Shown: positions 25,292 to 34,198 of the stretch, one piece after another
Layout: each line of letters begins with the position of its first letter
Position numbering within the stretch: the stretch's first letter is position 1
NCBI GenBank assembly: GCA_903916255.1
Contig: CAIWVW010000057.1
Span: forward strand, 1 to 53,404
Length of the DNA stretch: 53,404 nucleotides
Direction: 5' to 3'
From: an uncultured Bacteroidota bacterium
GTDB lineage: Bacteria; Bacteroidota; Bacteroidia; JABEUT01
Translations under genes and position numbers: made by a program
Notes under the pieces: model-generated
What the model saw: only the letters and a program-made list of their open reading frames with translations
Told to the model about the DNA's origin: nothing
Databases searched by the model: none

Positions 25292-26368
25292 TCAGGGAGT
25301 TACAGCGTTATTTTGTTCCCGGTAGATGATATTCATCAGTGTTTTGCCAACCACGCTCATGGTGTTTTTATCTATTACGCTCATATTATCACTGTGTTTG
25401 TGATGAAAATAAGGGTAGTCATGGGTTTTGGTATCGTATGCCACAATATCGATGGTCGGAATGTTTGCAAACTTATTGACATACAAATGGTCGTCGATAG
25501 TTGGCGTGGTCCTGTCGCGGGTAAAATAGTTGCCATAACCCAGTTGGGCAGCAATTCCCCAAACTTTGTTTACAATTTGAGGAGCACACTGCATTGATGT
25601 TCCTTCCGTAGGAAACAATGCATTTTTACAACCTACCATGTCAAGCAATATTCCATAGCGAGGTGTTATATAATCTGCCGGAAGATTTTTTGCCCAATAT
25701 TGGGACCCCAGGCACCAGGTATCATCCTGAGGCGGATATTTTGTATCCTCTCCATTCACTCCGTTTTGCTGGCCATAATCTTCCAAATCGAAAAACACCA
25801 AATCGACCCCGATACCTGCATCTTTCAGATGGTGGGCTACTTCCAGCAACATTCCAACTCCGCTGGCTCCATCACAGGCTCCGTCAAATGGTTTGGTAGA
25901 TTCAAATGTGTCGGCATCGGCCCAGGGGCGGGTGTCCCAATGGGTGCATAGCATTATGCGCACATTGTTTTTCGGTTGAGATTGCGCTATTACGTTGTCT
26001 ATTTCGTAGTATTTTCCGTCAAAAGTTCTTGCTTTGGTTTTTTGAATAGTGGGGTGTAGGCTGTCTTTTTCTAATTCCGCCACAATAAAATTCAGGCATT
26101 CCGTATGCGCTTTGGTTCCCGGGATGCGCGGGCCGAAATCAACCTGGGTTTTGGTATAAGCGTAAGCGTTATCGGCACTAAAAGCAGGAACATTAACCGT
26201 AGTTTCGGTAACGGTTTTTACAGTATCAACATTGGAAACATTTCCTTTATCACCATTGTTATGGCAACTTGCTGCCAATAGTGAATAGCCAATTGCTAAT
26301 ATCCCAACCGCTTTATGAACTTTACAAACTTTATAAACTTTCAACTGAAGGCTACTTTTTCTTTTCAT
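25292..26368 (-). CDS. M28-family metallopeptidase / glutaminyl-cyclase-like lipoprotein
   Basis: A 358-residue protein with a lipoprotein signal ending LLAASC (Cys35). The catalytic domain (about 85-350) shows the M28/glutaminyl-peptide cyclotransferase pattern: [30 protein letters not shown] (zinc Asp), [10 protein letters not shown] (zinc Glu), [17 protein letters not shown] (zinc His) and a late His in [12 protein letters not shown]. Family members are co-catalytic zinc aminopeptidases or single-zinc glutaminyl cyclases; the WxDxD-like tryptophan and HxD arrangement favours the cyclase-like subgroup in Bacteroidota, but I cannot settle it. It overlaps the 3' end of cysS by 17 bp, so it is translationally coupled. 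Oddly, the N-terminal signal ([20 protein letters not shown]) is encoded by a 9-bp tandem repeat. Confidence 0.85.
   Translation of the reverse strand: MKRKSSLQLKVYKVCKVHKAVGILAIGYSLLAASCHNNGDKGNVSNVDTVKTVTETTVNVPAFSADNAYAYTKTQVDFGPRIPGTKAHTECLNFIVAELEKDSLHPTIQKTKARTFDGKYYEIDNVIAQSQPKNNVRIMLCTHWDTRPWADADTFESTKPFDGACDGASGVGMLLEVAHHLKDAGIGVDLVFFDLEDYGQQNGVNGEDTKYPPQDDTWCLGSQYWAKNLPADYITPRYGILLDMVGCKNALFPTEGTSMQCAPQIVNKVWGIAAQLGYGNYFTRDRTTPTIDDHLYVNKFANIPTIDIVAYDTKTHDYPYFHHKHSDNMSVIDKNTMSVVGKTLMNIIYREQNNAVTP
26311..26346. repeat. 9-bp tandem repeat inside the signal-peptide coding region
   Basis: Units CTTTATGAA, CTTTACAAA and CTTTATAAA at 26311, 26320 and 26329, with a degenerate fourth (CTTTCAACT) at 26338. 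On the coding strand each unit is three codons, giving K-V-Y, K-V-C, K-V-H. The reading frame is therefore unaffected by unit gain or loss. Confidence 0.8.
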
Positions 26369-27851
26369 GTTTCCAACTGGTTTTATCGGCTGAATCCTTC
26401 AAGGTAACAAACTTAGAAAGTACGTTCCTTATTGCATCAGCAAGTGTAAAATCTTTTTTCTTTTTGGCTTCGTTGCGCACTTCCAATAAACTATCCACCA
26501 AATTCCCAAATTCTTCCCCGCTCTGCGCGGCACTTTCGTTAGGCACAAGCCCAAGTATATCTGTAAAGAAAGTGCAGTAAGCATTTTTAAATTTCTCGAA
26601 TGTTTCTTTACTTACACCTTCCGTTTTTCCGCTTGTGGAAAATATATTTACGTTGGTAGAAACCTTAAACATGTTGGAAAGCACGATAGCGGTATTCATA
26701 TCGTCATTCATGGCATCAATGCAATCTTGTTCGAATGAGGAGAGTGTTTTTTCAACTTCAAGATTAACTGTAGTTCCGTTCCAGTTCATATCTTTCAGTA
26801 AAAGATATATATCGCTTAGTTTGCTATATGCTTTTTCGGCATCATCTAATCCTTTATTCGAAAAATCAATAGTGCTTCTGTAATGTGCCTGCAGCATGCA
26901 AAAACGCAATGCCATAGGGCTGTAGGGCTTTTCTAAAAGAGAATGCTTCCCGCTGAAAAGTTCGTCGAGGGTAATAAAGTTATTGAGCGATTTGCCCATC
27001 TTCTGCCCGTTGATGGTAAGCATATTGTTATGCATCCAATAGCGGACGGGCTGTTTACCGTTTGCACCCAGTGATTGGGCTATTTCGCATTCATGGTGCG
27101 GGAAAAGCAAATCCATTCCGCCGCCGTGAATATCGAAAGTCTCGCCTAAATATTTTGCGCTCATGGCGGAGCATTCAATGTGCCAGCCGGGGAAACCTTC
27201 GCTCCAGGGAGATGGCCAGTGCATAATATGTTCCGGTGATGCTTTTTTCCACAATGCAAAATCAAGCGGATTTCTTTTTTCGCTTTGCCCGTCCAGTTCG
27301 CGGGTGTTGTGCTGCAAATCTTCCGTTACCCTGCCGGAGAGTTCTCCATAGGGATAATCTTTCTCAAACCGTTTTACATCAAAATAGACCGAGCCTTCCG
27401 AGATATAAGCATAGCCATGCTCGATTATTTTTTCAATCATCAATACCTGTTCTATAATGTGCCCCGAGGCGCGTGGCTCAATGGATGGCGGTTTCACATT
27501 CAACTGACCCATGTTCCGGTGATAAGCGAGTGTATATTGCTGCACCACTTCCATGGGTTCCAAATGTTCCAGCCTTGCCTTTTTTTGTATTTTATCTTCT
27601 CCTTCATCCGCGTCATTTACCAAATGGCCCACATCGGTAATGTTGCGCACATAACGTACTTTATACCCTAAATAAGTGAGGTAACGGAACAACACATCAA
27701 AAGTAACAGCTGGGCGGGCATGGCCCAAATGCGCATCTCCATAAACGGTGGGGCCACAGAGGTACATTCCGACAAATCCGGGATGCAGAGGTTCAAAAAG
27801 TTCACGCTCCCTTTTAAGGGTGTTATATATATATAGTTTGGAGTCTGTCAT
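26352..27851 (-). CDS. cysS: Cysteinyl-tRNA synthetase
   Basis: A 499-residue class I aminoacyl-tRNA synthetase that charges tRNA-Cys. It has [16 protein letters not shown] with Cys32 and the HIGH-equivalent HLGH at 41-44. Zinc ligands are visible as Cys32, Cys227 (HIECSAMS), His252 and Glu254 ([11 protein letters not shown]). The KMSKS loop reads KMGKS at 284-288, a variant I believe is common in this phylum. The C-terminal helical anticodon region is present, ending in a lysine-rich tail (WKHEKKK). The length is about 40 residues more than the E. coli enzyme. A TATCTTTG element lies upstream (27875-27882 on the opposite strand). The downstream M28 gene overlaps by 17 bp. Confidence 0.96.
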   Translation of the reverse strand: MTDSKLYIYNTLKRERELFEPLHPGFVGMYLCGPTVYGDAHLGHARPAVTFDVLFRYLTYLGYKVRYVRNITDVGHLVNDADEGEDKIQKKARLEHLEPMEVVQQYTLAYHRNMGQLNVKPPSIEPRASGHIIEQVLMIEKIIEHGYAYISEGSVYFDVKRFEKDYPYGELSGRVTEDLQHNTRELDGQSEKRNPLDFALWKKASPEHIMHWPSPWSEGFPGWHIECSAMSAKYLGETFDIHGGGMDLLFPHHECEIAQSLGANGKQPVRYWMHNNMLTINGQKMGKSLNNFITLDELFSGKHSLLEKPYSPMALRFCMLQAHYRSTIDFSNKGLDDAEKAYSKLSDIYLLLKDMNWNGTTVNLEVEKTLSSFEQDCIDAMNDDMNTAIVLSNMFKVSTNVNIFSTSGKTEGVSKETFEKFKNAYCTFFTDILGLVPNESAAQSGEEFGNLVDSLLEVRNEAKKKKDFTLADAIRNVLSKFVTLKDSADKTSWKHEKKK

Positions 27852-27874
27852 AATTATCTTGCCTTCTGAATTGG

Positions 27875-27882
27875 CAAAGATA
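27875..27882 (-). promoter_or_regulatory. -7 promoter element TATCTTTG for cysS
   Basis: On the minus strand the element reads TATCTTTG, a perfect TAnnTTTG, 24 bases before the cysS start. No clear -33 TTG is seen at the right distance. Confidence 0.5.
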
Positions 27883-27960
27883 AGGAAGTAAGGACAACTG
27901 GGATGGTTGATAATATTCTAAAGTACGCTTTTTAATGTTGGTGGGCTTCCGATTTGTTTT

Positions 27961-28890
27961 CTATAGAGTAAAAGGAAATAGGACCTTTATTTTTTCCCAT
28001 TTATCAACCGTGATCTTTATTTTGCTCACATAAAAAAGAGCAGTAAATACTATTATTCCTGTTGTAAGCATTGAAAATATTGAAAAATAAATCGCGCTGT
28101 CGAATCCATTTTTTATCACTATAATAATAAACTCCATCCCAAAAACTGAACCATATAGAGATACAAGCCGTGTGAAAATTTTATCATGATTTATATTCTC
28201 AAATTTTAAAATTGAAGTGGAGTTATTGAGTGCATTATTTATAATGGTTCTGAATATTGGAATGGTTATAAAAAAGAACAAGATGCTTGGAATCCACCCA
28301 TAGGAATTTATGGAGAAGAAAGATGCGCAAAAATCATATACTCCATGTGAAAGAATGCCTAAAATGGAAAAAACTAATAGAGTTAAAAATTTTGATTTTG
28401 TCGGTCTAAATTTACATAATAGAATTCCGTAAGCTATAAATGAAGTATCTATAATATGCCCCAATGTGCACAATATGGCCCGCATTAGAATAATATATGA
28501 GCCTGTAGAAAAATACCCAATATTTTCAATAGTTGAGAATCCCAATGCAATAAATGAGAAGTAAGCTAGGTAGTCTATCGGGTTTTTAAATTCCTTTTTG
28601 AAAACAAGATAAATCAGGATGAATGGGCTTGCTTTTGCAAATTCTTCTACTAAACCAACATTTATTGTGAAATATAAAAATGAGTTAATAAAATGGTTAT
28701 TCGTATAAAATAAAGGTTGGCTAAGAAATGTCTTGTTAAGCTCTACTACAATAATCACAGACAAACAACCAATAATGTATGCAGATAAAATGGGTAGTAA
28801 GCTATTTCGTTTATAATTTCCGATAAATCTGTAATAATCTAACCATATAGCAGATATATAAATGGAAACAATAATATAAAGAACTATCAT
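27961..28890 (-). CDS. PrsW-family intramembrane metalloprotease
   Basis: A 309-residue protein with about eight membrane helices and the PrsW motifs in order: VEEFAKASPF with Glu82-Glu83, ALGFSTIENIGYF with Glu122, LGHIIDTSFIAYG with His145 and LSHGVYDFCAS with His182/Asp186. PrsW in Bacillus subtilis cleaves the anti-sigma factor RsiW at site 1; relatives are widespread and mostly uncharacterised. The C-terminal 90 residues add two more hydrophobic segments beyond the conserved core. Its ATG overlaps the stop of the upstream double ABC ATPase (ATGA, 28887-28890), so it is co-translated at the end of a four-gene run. The DNA is clearly AT-richer than its neighbours, a sign of recent acquisition or relaxed codon choice. 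Confidence 0.8.
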   Translation of the reverse strand: MIVLYIIVSIYISAIWLDYYRFIGNYKRNSLLPILSAYIIGCLSVIIVVELNKTFLSQPLFYTNNHFINSFLYFTINVGLVEEFAKASPFILIYLVFKKEFKNPIDYLAYFSFIALGFSTIENIGYFSTGSYIILMRAILCTLGHIIDTSFIAYGILLCKFRPTKSKFLTLLVFSILGILSHGVYDFCASFFSINSYGWIPSILFFFITIPIFRTIINNALNNSTSILKFENINHDKIFTRLVSLYGSVFGMEFIIIVIKNGFDSAIYFSIFSMLTTGIIVFTALFYVSKIKITVDKWEKIKVLFPFTL

Positions 28891-30701
28891 TTTAATGTAT
28901 GTATAGCTCCTGTTGATTTTAAGGCAATATCTTCAATCCTCCCCTTCGGAACCGCATTAATCAATCGTTTGGTATATTCCTTTTGCGGGTTAAAATAGAT
29001 TTCATCGGCATCGCCCATTTCTTCAATTTTTCCGTTGTATAAAACCACCATGCGGTCTGAAATAAACTTTACGACTGAAATATCATGCGAAATAAACAAA
29101 TAGGTAAATCCGAAATCTTTTTTCAGTTCAGCCAGCAAATTTATCACTTGCGCCTGAACGGACACATCGAGGGCTGAAATACATTCATCGCATACAATAA
29201 ATTCCGGGTTCAAAGCCAATGCCCGCGCTATGCAAACCCGCTGCCGTTGCCCGCCGGAGAACTCATGCGGATACAAATTAAATTGCGAAGCTGTCATATT
29301 TACCCGCTCCATCAGTTCGATGGCTTTCTTCTTCCGTTCTTTTTCATCATTAAGAATATTATGCACTCGCATAGGCTCCACAATAGATTCTCCAACTGTG
29401 AAATGGGGATTGAGCGATGAATAGGGGTCTTGAAAAATGATTTGCAATTTTTTGCGGTATTGCCGCATTTCTTCGTCTTTCAATTTCAAAATATCAGTTC
29501 CTTTATAAATAAGATTGCCGGAAGTTGGTTCTATCAATCGCAAAATAGTTCGGCCCAATGTAGTTTTACCAGAACCCGATTCCCCAACAATACCAAGTGT
29601 TTCACCGGGGTATATATTAAAACTTATATCATCTACTGCTTTCACATAATCGGTGGTTTTTCCGAAAATACCTTTGCTGACAGGGAAATACGTTTTAAGA
29701 TTTTCCACTTTTAAAAGAGGTTCGGAGGCGTATAGTTTTTGATGGGCAGTTTTTCGTTCTTCGGGGGATATTATATTTGTTAGCCCCAAAACCTCCCGCA
29801 GAGATTGCGGGATGCTACTCAAAGCCCCTTTAGGGGTTTGGGGCGGCTGTTCTGGTTGCAGAAAGTCCTTCACCGTAGGAAGCACCTTCAACCTTTTATC
29901 CAAGGGCGGCCGACAGGCCAATAATCCTTTTGTATATGGGTGTTGGGGGTTTGAGAAAATATCCAAAATATTACCCTGTTCAACAATATCGCCTTTATAC
30001 ATTACCAATGCTTTGTCAGCTATTTCGGCAATCACACCCAAATCGTGCGAGATGAAAATAATGCTCATTCCATTTTCTTCCTGCAACTCTTTCATCAGTT
30101 CGAGAATGGTCTTTTGAACTGTTACATCCAATGCGGTTGTTGGCTCGTCAGCTATTAGTAAGGAAGGATTGCAGGACATCGCCATCGCAATCATCACCCG
30201 TTGTTTTTGTCCGCCAGATAATTGATGCGGATATGAATCGAGTATCGTTTCCGGCCTGGGTAACTTTACTTTTTTAAATAATTCTAATGTGCGGTTCCGG
30301 CTTTCATTCTTTGAAATATGCTGATGCAGCATAATGGCTTCCATCACTTGGTAACCGCATGTCAAAACTGGATTAAGTGATGTAAGCGGTTCCTGAAAAA
30401 CCATCGCAATTTCATTCCCGCGGAAACTGCGCATCTCTTTTTCGGAAAGATTTTGTATAGCGGTTCTTCCATTCTTTTGAGAGTTGAAAATAAGTTCACC
30501 GCCTGTAATTTTTCCTGCTCGCGGAATGAGCCGCATAAGCGCGAGCGATGAAACCGTTTTACCTGAACCCGATTCTCCTACTATACCCAAACATTGGCCC
30601 CGTTCCAGCGTATAGCTGATGCCATTGATGGCTTGGGAAGAACCGTTTTCCGTTTTAAAATTAACAGTTAGGTTATTTACTTCGAGTAAGGTGTCTTCCA
30701 C
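28887..30701 (-). CDS. Oligopeptide/dipeptide-type ABC transporter ATPase, fused pair
   Basis: A 604-residue cytosolic protein carrying two complete ABC ATPase domains of the Dpp/Opp type. Domain 1 (about 1-275): Walker A GESGSGKT at 42-49, signature LSGGQKQR at 161-168, [12 protein letters not shown]; domain 2 (about 328-600): Walker A 373-380, signature FSGGQRQR at 481-488, CDECISALD. Each ends with the [15 protein letters not shown] tail of peptide transporters. This DppD-DppF fusion is like E. coli GsiA and drives a peptide or glutathione-type importer; the permease and binding-protein genes are not beside it. The second Walker B reads CDECISALD, with Cys instead of the usual Pro after Glu. 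The linker (about 285-313) includes a structured palindromic DNA insert. Upstream is a lipoprotein (23 bp gap). Confidence 0.9.
   Translation of the reverse strand: MEDTLLEVNNLTVNFKTENGSSQAINGISYTLERGQCLGIVGESGSGKTVSSLALMRLIPRAGKITGGELIFNSQKNGRTAIQNLSEKEMRSFRGNEIAMVFQEPLTSLNPVLTCGYQVMEAIMLHQHISKNESRNRTLELFKKVKLPRPETILDSYPHQLSGGQKQRVMIAMAMSCNPSLLIADEPTTALDVTVQKTILELMKELQEENGMSIIFISHDLGVIAEIADKALVMYKGDIVEQGNILDIFSNPQHPYTKGLLACRPPLDKRLKVLPTVKDFLQPEQPPQTPKGALSSIPQSLREVLGLTNIISPEERKTAHQKLYASEPLLKVENLKTYFPVSKGIFGKTTDYVKAVDDISFNIYPGETLGIVGESGSGKTTLGRTILRLIEPTSGNLIYKGTDILKLKDEEMRQYRKKLQIIFQDPYSSLNPHFTVGESIVEPMRVHNILNDEKERKKKAIELMERVNMTASQFNLYPHEFSGGQRQRVCIARALALNPEFIVCDECISALDVSVQAQVINLLAELKKDFGFTYLFISHDISVVKFISDRMVVLYNGKIEEMGDADEIYFNPQKEYTKRLINAVPKGRIEDIALKSTGAIHTLK
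29784..29843. repeat. Structured palindromic element in frame in the ABC ATPase linker
   Basis: An outer stem CCCCAAAACC (29784-29793) and GGTTTGGGG (29835-29843), an inner hairpin TCCCGCA (29794-29800) with TGCGGGA (29806-29812), and a second hairpin CCCCT/AGGGG (29825-29836). Together they could fold as a three-way junction. It encodes a proline/serine-rich linker ([19 protein letters not shown]) with no stop. Confidence 0.7.
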
Positions 30702-30724
30702 GCTGAATATATTATGGAAGCAAG

Positions 30725-31336
30725 TTAATATTCTTCACTGTAAAGCACCAGCAACAGCTTTCCGTTATCATACTCCTCGCTTTGGTCGCTCAATGAAATC
30801 CATTCTTTTTTACCCCTGTGGTTTACCCGCCACACACGGCTGTCATTCTGCGAAGCATAATCACCGTATTTGGATGTGAAGTAATCTGTAAAACGCTCCA
30901 ATAAATTAGCGGCTGCCGAATCGCTTTCTAAATAAATATCTTCATCAATTTCATTTAATTTTTCCCTATCGAAATAGTAGGTGATTTTATAATAATTTAC
31001 GGAATCAAAAGGCTCATTGATGGAATCGGGTTGGATCGTATCAATAGGCATTGTATAACTTATATCGTCGGTGTCATTTTCATCGGGAATTTTTTTCTCG
31101 GCACTTAACACGGTTTTAAAATCCACGCCCAAGTCAACGGAACGGAATAAATTGGTGCCACTACCTATTAATAGTTTTATCAATGTGGTTTTTTGTTCCG
31201 TTTTAGAAACAGGTGCATTGGTAGTATTAGTAGAAGCTGTGTTGGGGTTGTTGCAGGCGCTATACATCAGAATCGAAACGATTCCACATATAACATAAAT
31301 ACCGCGTGATTTTTTATGAAGTAGATTTTCCTGCAT
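30725..31336 (-). CDS. Putative lipoprotein, unknown function
   Basis: From the ATG at 31336 (MQENLLHKK) this is a 203-residue protein with a basic n-region, a hydrophobic stretch (GIYVICGIVSILMYSAC) and a lipobox LMYSAC. The mature part begins with a Thr/Asn-rich linker, then a mixed fold with acidic clusters (DENDTDDISYTMPIDTIQPD, FDREKLNEIDEDIYLESDSA) and ends KLLLVLYSEEY. I do not recognise a family. The in-frame TTG three codons earlier is a less likely start. It sits between dprA (gap about 50 bp upstream) and the ABC ATPase (23 bp downstream), all on the minus strand, which suggests a shared transcript but not a shared job. Confidence 0.65.
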   Translation of the reverse strand: MQENLLHKKSRGIYVICGIVSILMYSACNNPNTASTNTTNAPVSKTEQKTTLIKLLIGSGTNLFRSVDLGVDFKTVLSAEKKIPDENDTDDISYTMPIDTIQPDSINEPFDSVNYYKITYYFDREKLNEIDEDIYLESDSAAANLLERFTDYFTSKYGDYASQNDSRVWRVNHRGKKEWISLSDQSEEYDNGKLLLVLYSEEY

Positions 31337-31383
31337 TCGTGCCAATCAGAAAGCGAATGTACGAAAAATAAAAATGGCCTAAA

Positions 31384-32481
31384 CTAAAGGCTGTACATTT
31401 TCCCCGGAAGGGACTTTAAAATCCCTGCAAACTCAAGCGTTAACAAGTGTGTTGAAAGGTTTCCCGGCGACAGGTTGGCCTGCAATGAAATATCATCCAC
31501 ATGCATAGGTGCGCCCTGCGTTTGCAGCACCTTTACAATTAGTTCTTCATTCGGGTTCAGGTCGTTGAATAATTGTATTTGCGGCTTCTTTTTCTTTTTG
31601 GCGTCTTTCCAGCCTAAACTGCTAAGTAAGTCGTCGGCTGATTGTATGAGGCCCGCTTTATTTTGGCGGATTAAAAGGTTGCATCCTTGTGAAAATGTAT
31701 CCTCGCTGCGCCCCGGGAATGCAAATACCTCACGGCTATATGAAAAAGCAATATCAGCAGTAATAATTGCACCGCCTTTTGCTTTTGATTCCACTACTAC
31801 CACAGCATCTGACAGGCCTGCAATAATGCGGTTCCGTTTCGGGAAATTTTCCGGTGAAAGTTTCGTGCCACTTGTAAAATCAGTTAGCAATCCGCCATTC
31901 TCCAACATTTTTTGCGAGAGGTTATAATGCTCTGCCGGATACATGGAATCAAGCCCATGGCCAATAACACCAACGGTTGGCAAATTATATTTCAAGGCTG
32001 CTTTATGGCTTGCTGCATCTATTCCATAGGCAAGCCCGCTGATGATTAATGCATTGGAATCTTTCAATCCTTCCACCAAATCAGTGCACATTTTTTTGCC
32101 GTATTCAGTGGCGTTGCGGGTCCCGACTATCGCCACAATCCGTTCGGCATCTAAATTGGCAGTGCCTTTATAATAGAGCACTACAGGGCAATCAGGGCAT
32201 TGCTTTAAGCGTAACGGATAGTTTTTGTCCAAATAAAAAAGAGGGGTGACATTATTTTGCTCAATGTATTTTAATTCCTTTTCCGCAAGGTGGAGAATAT
32301 CCTGGTTGACGATTGCTTCCGCGGTCTTTTCACCAATGTCGGGTATCTTAAGCAGGTTTTGTTTCTTCTCGTTAAACACAGCCTCTGCGCTGCCGCAATA
32401 GGATATAAGCACCTTGGAAGTGATATGGCCCACATGGTCTATAAATGTAAGCCCGATTTTATACAGGAGGTCCTTGTCCAT
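31384..32481 (-). CDS. dprA: DNA-processing protein DprA
   Basis: A 365-residue protein. An N-terminal helix-hairpin-helix/SAM-like region (LLKIPDIGEKTAEAIVNQDI) precedes the Rossmann-like DprA core at about 70-290: GTRNATEYGKKM, ISGLAYGIDAASHKAAL, VGVIGHGLDSMYPAEHYNL, FPKRNRIIAGLSDAVVVVESKAKGGAIITA and FAFPGRSEDTFSQGCNLLI. A C-terminal winged-helix-like DprA domain (about 305-365) ends KSLPGKMYSL. DprA loads RecA onto incoming single-stranded DNA during natural transformation and is the only competence gene seen here; it is widely conserved, so its presence alone does not show competence. It heads the run towards the ABC ATPase and prsW. Confidence 0.95.
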   Translation of the reverse strand: MDKDLLYKIGLTFIDHVGHITSKVLISYCGSAEAVFNEKKQNLLKIPDIGEKTAEAIVNQDILHLAEKELKYIEQNNVTPLFYLDKNYPLRLKQCPDCPVVLYYKGTANLDAERIVAIVGTRNATEYGKKMCTDLVEGLKDSNALIISGLAYGIDAASHKAALKYNLPTVGVIGHGLDSMYPAEHYNLSQKMLENGGLLTDFTSGTKLSPENFPKRNRIIAGLSDAVVVVESKAKGGAIITADIAFSYSREVFAFPGRSEDTFSQGCNLLIRQNKAGLIQSADDLLSSLGWKDAKKKKKPQIQLFNDLNPNEELIVKVLQTQGAPMHVDDISLQANLSPGNLSTHLLTLEFAGILKSLPGKMYSL

Positions 32482-32505
32482 TTTTGCGAATTATAGGGTA
32501 GTCAT

Positions 32506-32847
32506 TTATTCTTTAAGATATCCACAACTCTTGATTTTTTTAAGATGCTCAATATCCTTTATTTTATAAGTCCAAATAGTAATATAATCAGGATTAACAA
32601 TTACTTGCCCAGTTTCTTTTTCTCGGTATTCCCCGGGCGCAGCTAATCGAATACTTTCTTTGTCGTAAGGCATTTGAAACAAAGAATTGTCAGGGCGAAT
32701 AAACTTAATGATACCCTCATCGGTTAATTCTTTTACAGTCCCTGAAGTTTGATACTCTTCAATTAATTGGTCGTTTTTGTCAATAATGGTTATACCGATT
32801 AAAAAAACCTTGTCCTTTATAAATAATTTAAGTTCGCTCCATTCCAT
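32506..32847 (-). CDS. Small hypothetical protein (113 residues)
   Basis: The chosen start is the ATG at 32847 (MEWSELKLFIKDK). An ATG 11 codons earlier (32880) is open too, but a perfect -7 element (TACATTTG, 32866-32873 on the opposite strand) lies within that longer frame, so it is probably upstream of the transcript's coding part. The protein is cytosolic and mixed alpha/beta, with a strand-rich middle (VFLIGITIIDKNDQLIEEYQ, GTVKELTDEGIIKFIRPD) and the pattern GEYREKETGQVIVNPDYI towards the end. I do not recognise the family. It is separate from dprA (24 bp downstream) and divergent from the secreted paralogue pair. Confidence 0.55.
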   Translation of the reverse strand: MEWSELKLFIKDKVFLIGITIIDKNDQLIEEYQTSGTVKELTDEGIIKFIRPDNSLFQMPYDKESIRLAAPGEYREKETGQVIVNPDYITIWTYKIKDIEHLKKIKSCGYLKE

Positions 32848-32865
32848 TTTTTTAATAATAAAAGG

Positions 32866-32873
32866 CAAATGTA
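32866..32873 (-). promoter_or_regulatory. -7 promoter element TACATTTG
   Basis: On the minus strand this is TACATTTG, a perfect TAnnTTTG, 18 bases upstream of the ATG at 32847. It decides the start choice of the small hypothetical gene. Confidence 0.5.
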
Positions 32874-32936
32874 AAATCATTCACCGATTACTAATTAAAA
32901 ATCCTGTATTTTTACTTCTGCTAATTTATCCATATC

Positions 32937-33524
32937 ATGAAAAAAATCCTTTTTATCGGTCTTGCATTATTTTCGGTTCTCTTATTCGGCGCACTTTCCA
33001 AACCCGAGGATAATAAAATACTAGTACAAACGAAAGATGCTAAACTCGCCGACTGGGAATGGACCTCCGGAGAAGTGGATATTACAAAAACGGCAGCCAA
33101 AGAGTGCTTCACTATTTCGTTTGACCCTAAAATTTACCGCCCAAGGGATAGCGTGAGAATTATTTTTTCGTCTTATAAAGTCTCCTTGGGCAATGTGGAT
33201 AAAGGAACCAAAATAGGCCAGTGGAGCGGCAAAGTGAGCCTGGTTTATTTTATAAATAACAATTGGATTCCTCTTGTAAGCGATACCAACGACCGGATAA
33301 ATCAACCCTTTACCGGTAAAAATAATGTGCTGGAAGATGGCCTGAAAAATTATACACTTCTGTTAACTGTTCCTTTGAGCCATACATTAACCATCACTGC
33401 TTCCGTCCTTTCGTTTGAAAAAGATAACCACATGGGCTCGCTGATATTGCAAAACGGAAAAACAGGCATAACACTCACCACTAGTATCAAAGGAATTGAA
33501 GTAGGGAAGATATTGAGGAATTAG
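32937..33524 (+). CDS. Secreted protein, first of a tandem paralogue pair
   Basis: A 195-residue protein with a signal peptide (MKKILFIGLALFSVLLFGAL) and then a beta-rich domain. Segments shared with the next gene: DWEWTSGEVDITKTAAKECF (compare the WQWNSGNLSFAKTIAKPCF of the paralogue), RDSVRIIFSSYKV, GKVSLVYF, and a terminal SIKGIEVGK. The two align over their whole length with perhaps a third identical residues by eye, including one matched cysteine. I do not recognise the family or function. No lipobox, enzymatic motif or sorting domain is visible, so the mature protein probably stays in the periplasm or is secreted by an unrecognised route. Confidence 0.65.
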   Translation: MKKILFIGLALFSVLLFGALSKPEDNKILVQTKDAKLADWEWTSGEVDITKTAAKECFTISFDPKIYRPRDSVRIIFSSYKVSLGNVDKGTKIGQWSGKVSLVYFINNNWIPLVSDTNDRINQPFTGKNNVLEDGLKNYTLLLTVPLSHTLTITASVLSFEKDNHMGSLILQNGKTGITLTTSIKGIEVGKILRN

Positions 33525-33602
33525 GGAAAGTAAGTGAATTTGGTTTTTAGTTTGTTTTTTCTTACTTTTATCTTCGGAAAGTAACGAATTAATAAAAATC
33601 CC

Positions 33603-34172
33603 ATGAAAAAAATACTGTTTGCACTAAGCGCAATTTTATTATGCAGTAGCCTCGCGTCGCCTGATGATAAGGGGGTATGGGCAAATGATAAAGATGTAAA
33701 ACTGCCCGGCTGGCAATGGAATTCCGGCAATCTTTCCTTTGCAAAAACAATTGCCAAACCTTGCTTTGCTATTGCGTTTTCTCCTTCTGTTTACCATCCC
33801 GGCGATAGCGTTAAAATTACCTTTAACTCTTTTAAGGTTATGATTGCTAACCTAAACAAAAGCACAACTTTTGGCAAGTGGATAGGAACAATAAGGCTGG
33901 TATATTATAAAGATAAAAAATGGGTTTCTTTGGTGAAAGATACAAGTCGGTTAATAAACCATCCATTCTACGGTAAAAATAATAATAAGATAGATTCATT
34001 GGCTAATTGTTCCATAGTGGTCGCGGTTCCGGCAAACATGTCTTACACTATTGCAGCGGCAGTTCGCGGTATTGAAATGGATGAAGCCAATGGCAACGGG
34101 CAGCCTATTGAAGCTGCCGGTGGGCGCATGCTTGCTGTTTCTATAAAGGGAATAGAGGTGGAGAAGAAATAA
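33603..34172 (+). CDS. Secreted protein, second of a tandem paralogue pair
   Basis: A 189-residue protein with signal peptide MKKILFALSAILLCSSLAS and the same plan as the preceding gene: GWQWNSGNLSFAKTIAKPCF, GDSVKITFNSFKV, FGKWIGTIRLVYYKDKKWVSLVKDTSRLINHPF, and a terminal SIKGIEVEKK. The gap between the two genes is 78 bp and includes an AT-rich stretch with TACTTTTA resembling a -7 element, so each may have its own promoter. The conserved blocks (WxWxSG, SFKV, KxIxLVY, FxGKNN, SIKGIEV) define what looks like a small family. Function unknown. Confidence 0.65.
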   Translation: MKKILFALSAILLCSSLASPDDKGVWANDKDVKLPGWQWNSGNLSFAKTIAKPCFAIAFSPSVYHPGDSVKITFNSFKVMIANLNKSTTFGKWIGTIRLVYYKDKKWVSLVKDTSRLINHPFYGKNNNKIDSLANCSIVVAVPANMSYTIAAAVRGIEMDEANGNGQPIEAAGGRMLAVSIKGIEVEKK

Positions 34173-34198
34173 AGTTTCGTAGATATGCGGGAAAGAAT

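Noticed and set aside
26998-27012. KMGKS instead of KMSKS in cysS as a defect
   Set aside because: The variant is, as I recall, common in Bacteroidota CysRS, and all other active-site and zinc residues are intact.
31384-32481. dprA as proof of natural competence
   Set aside because: DprA is conserved in many bacteria without known competence, and no comEA/comEC or pilus genes are in the window.
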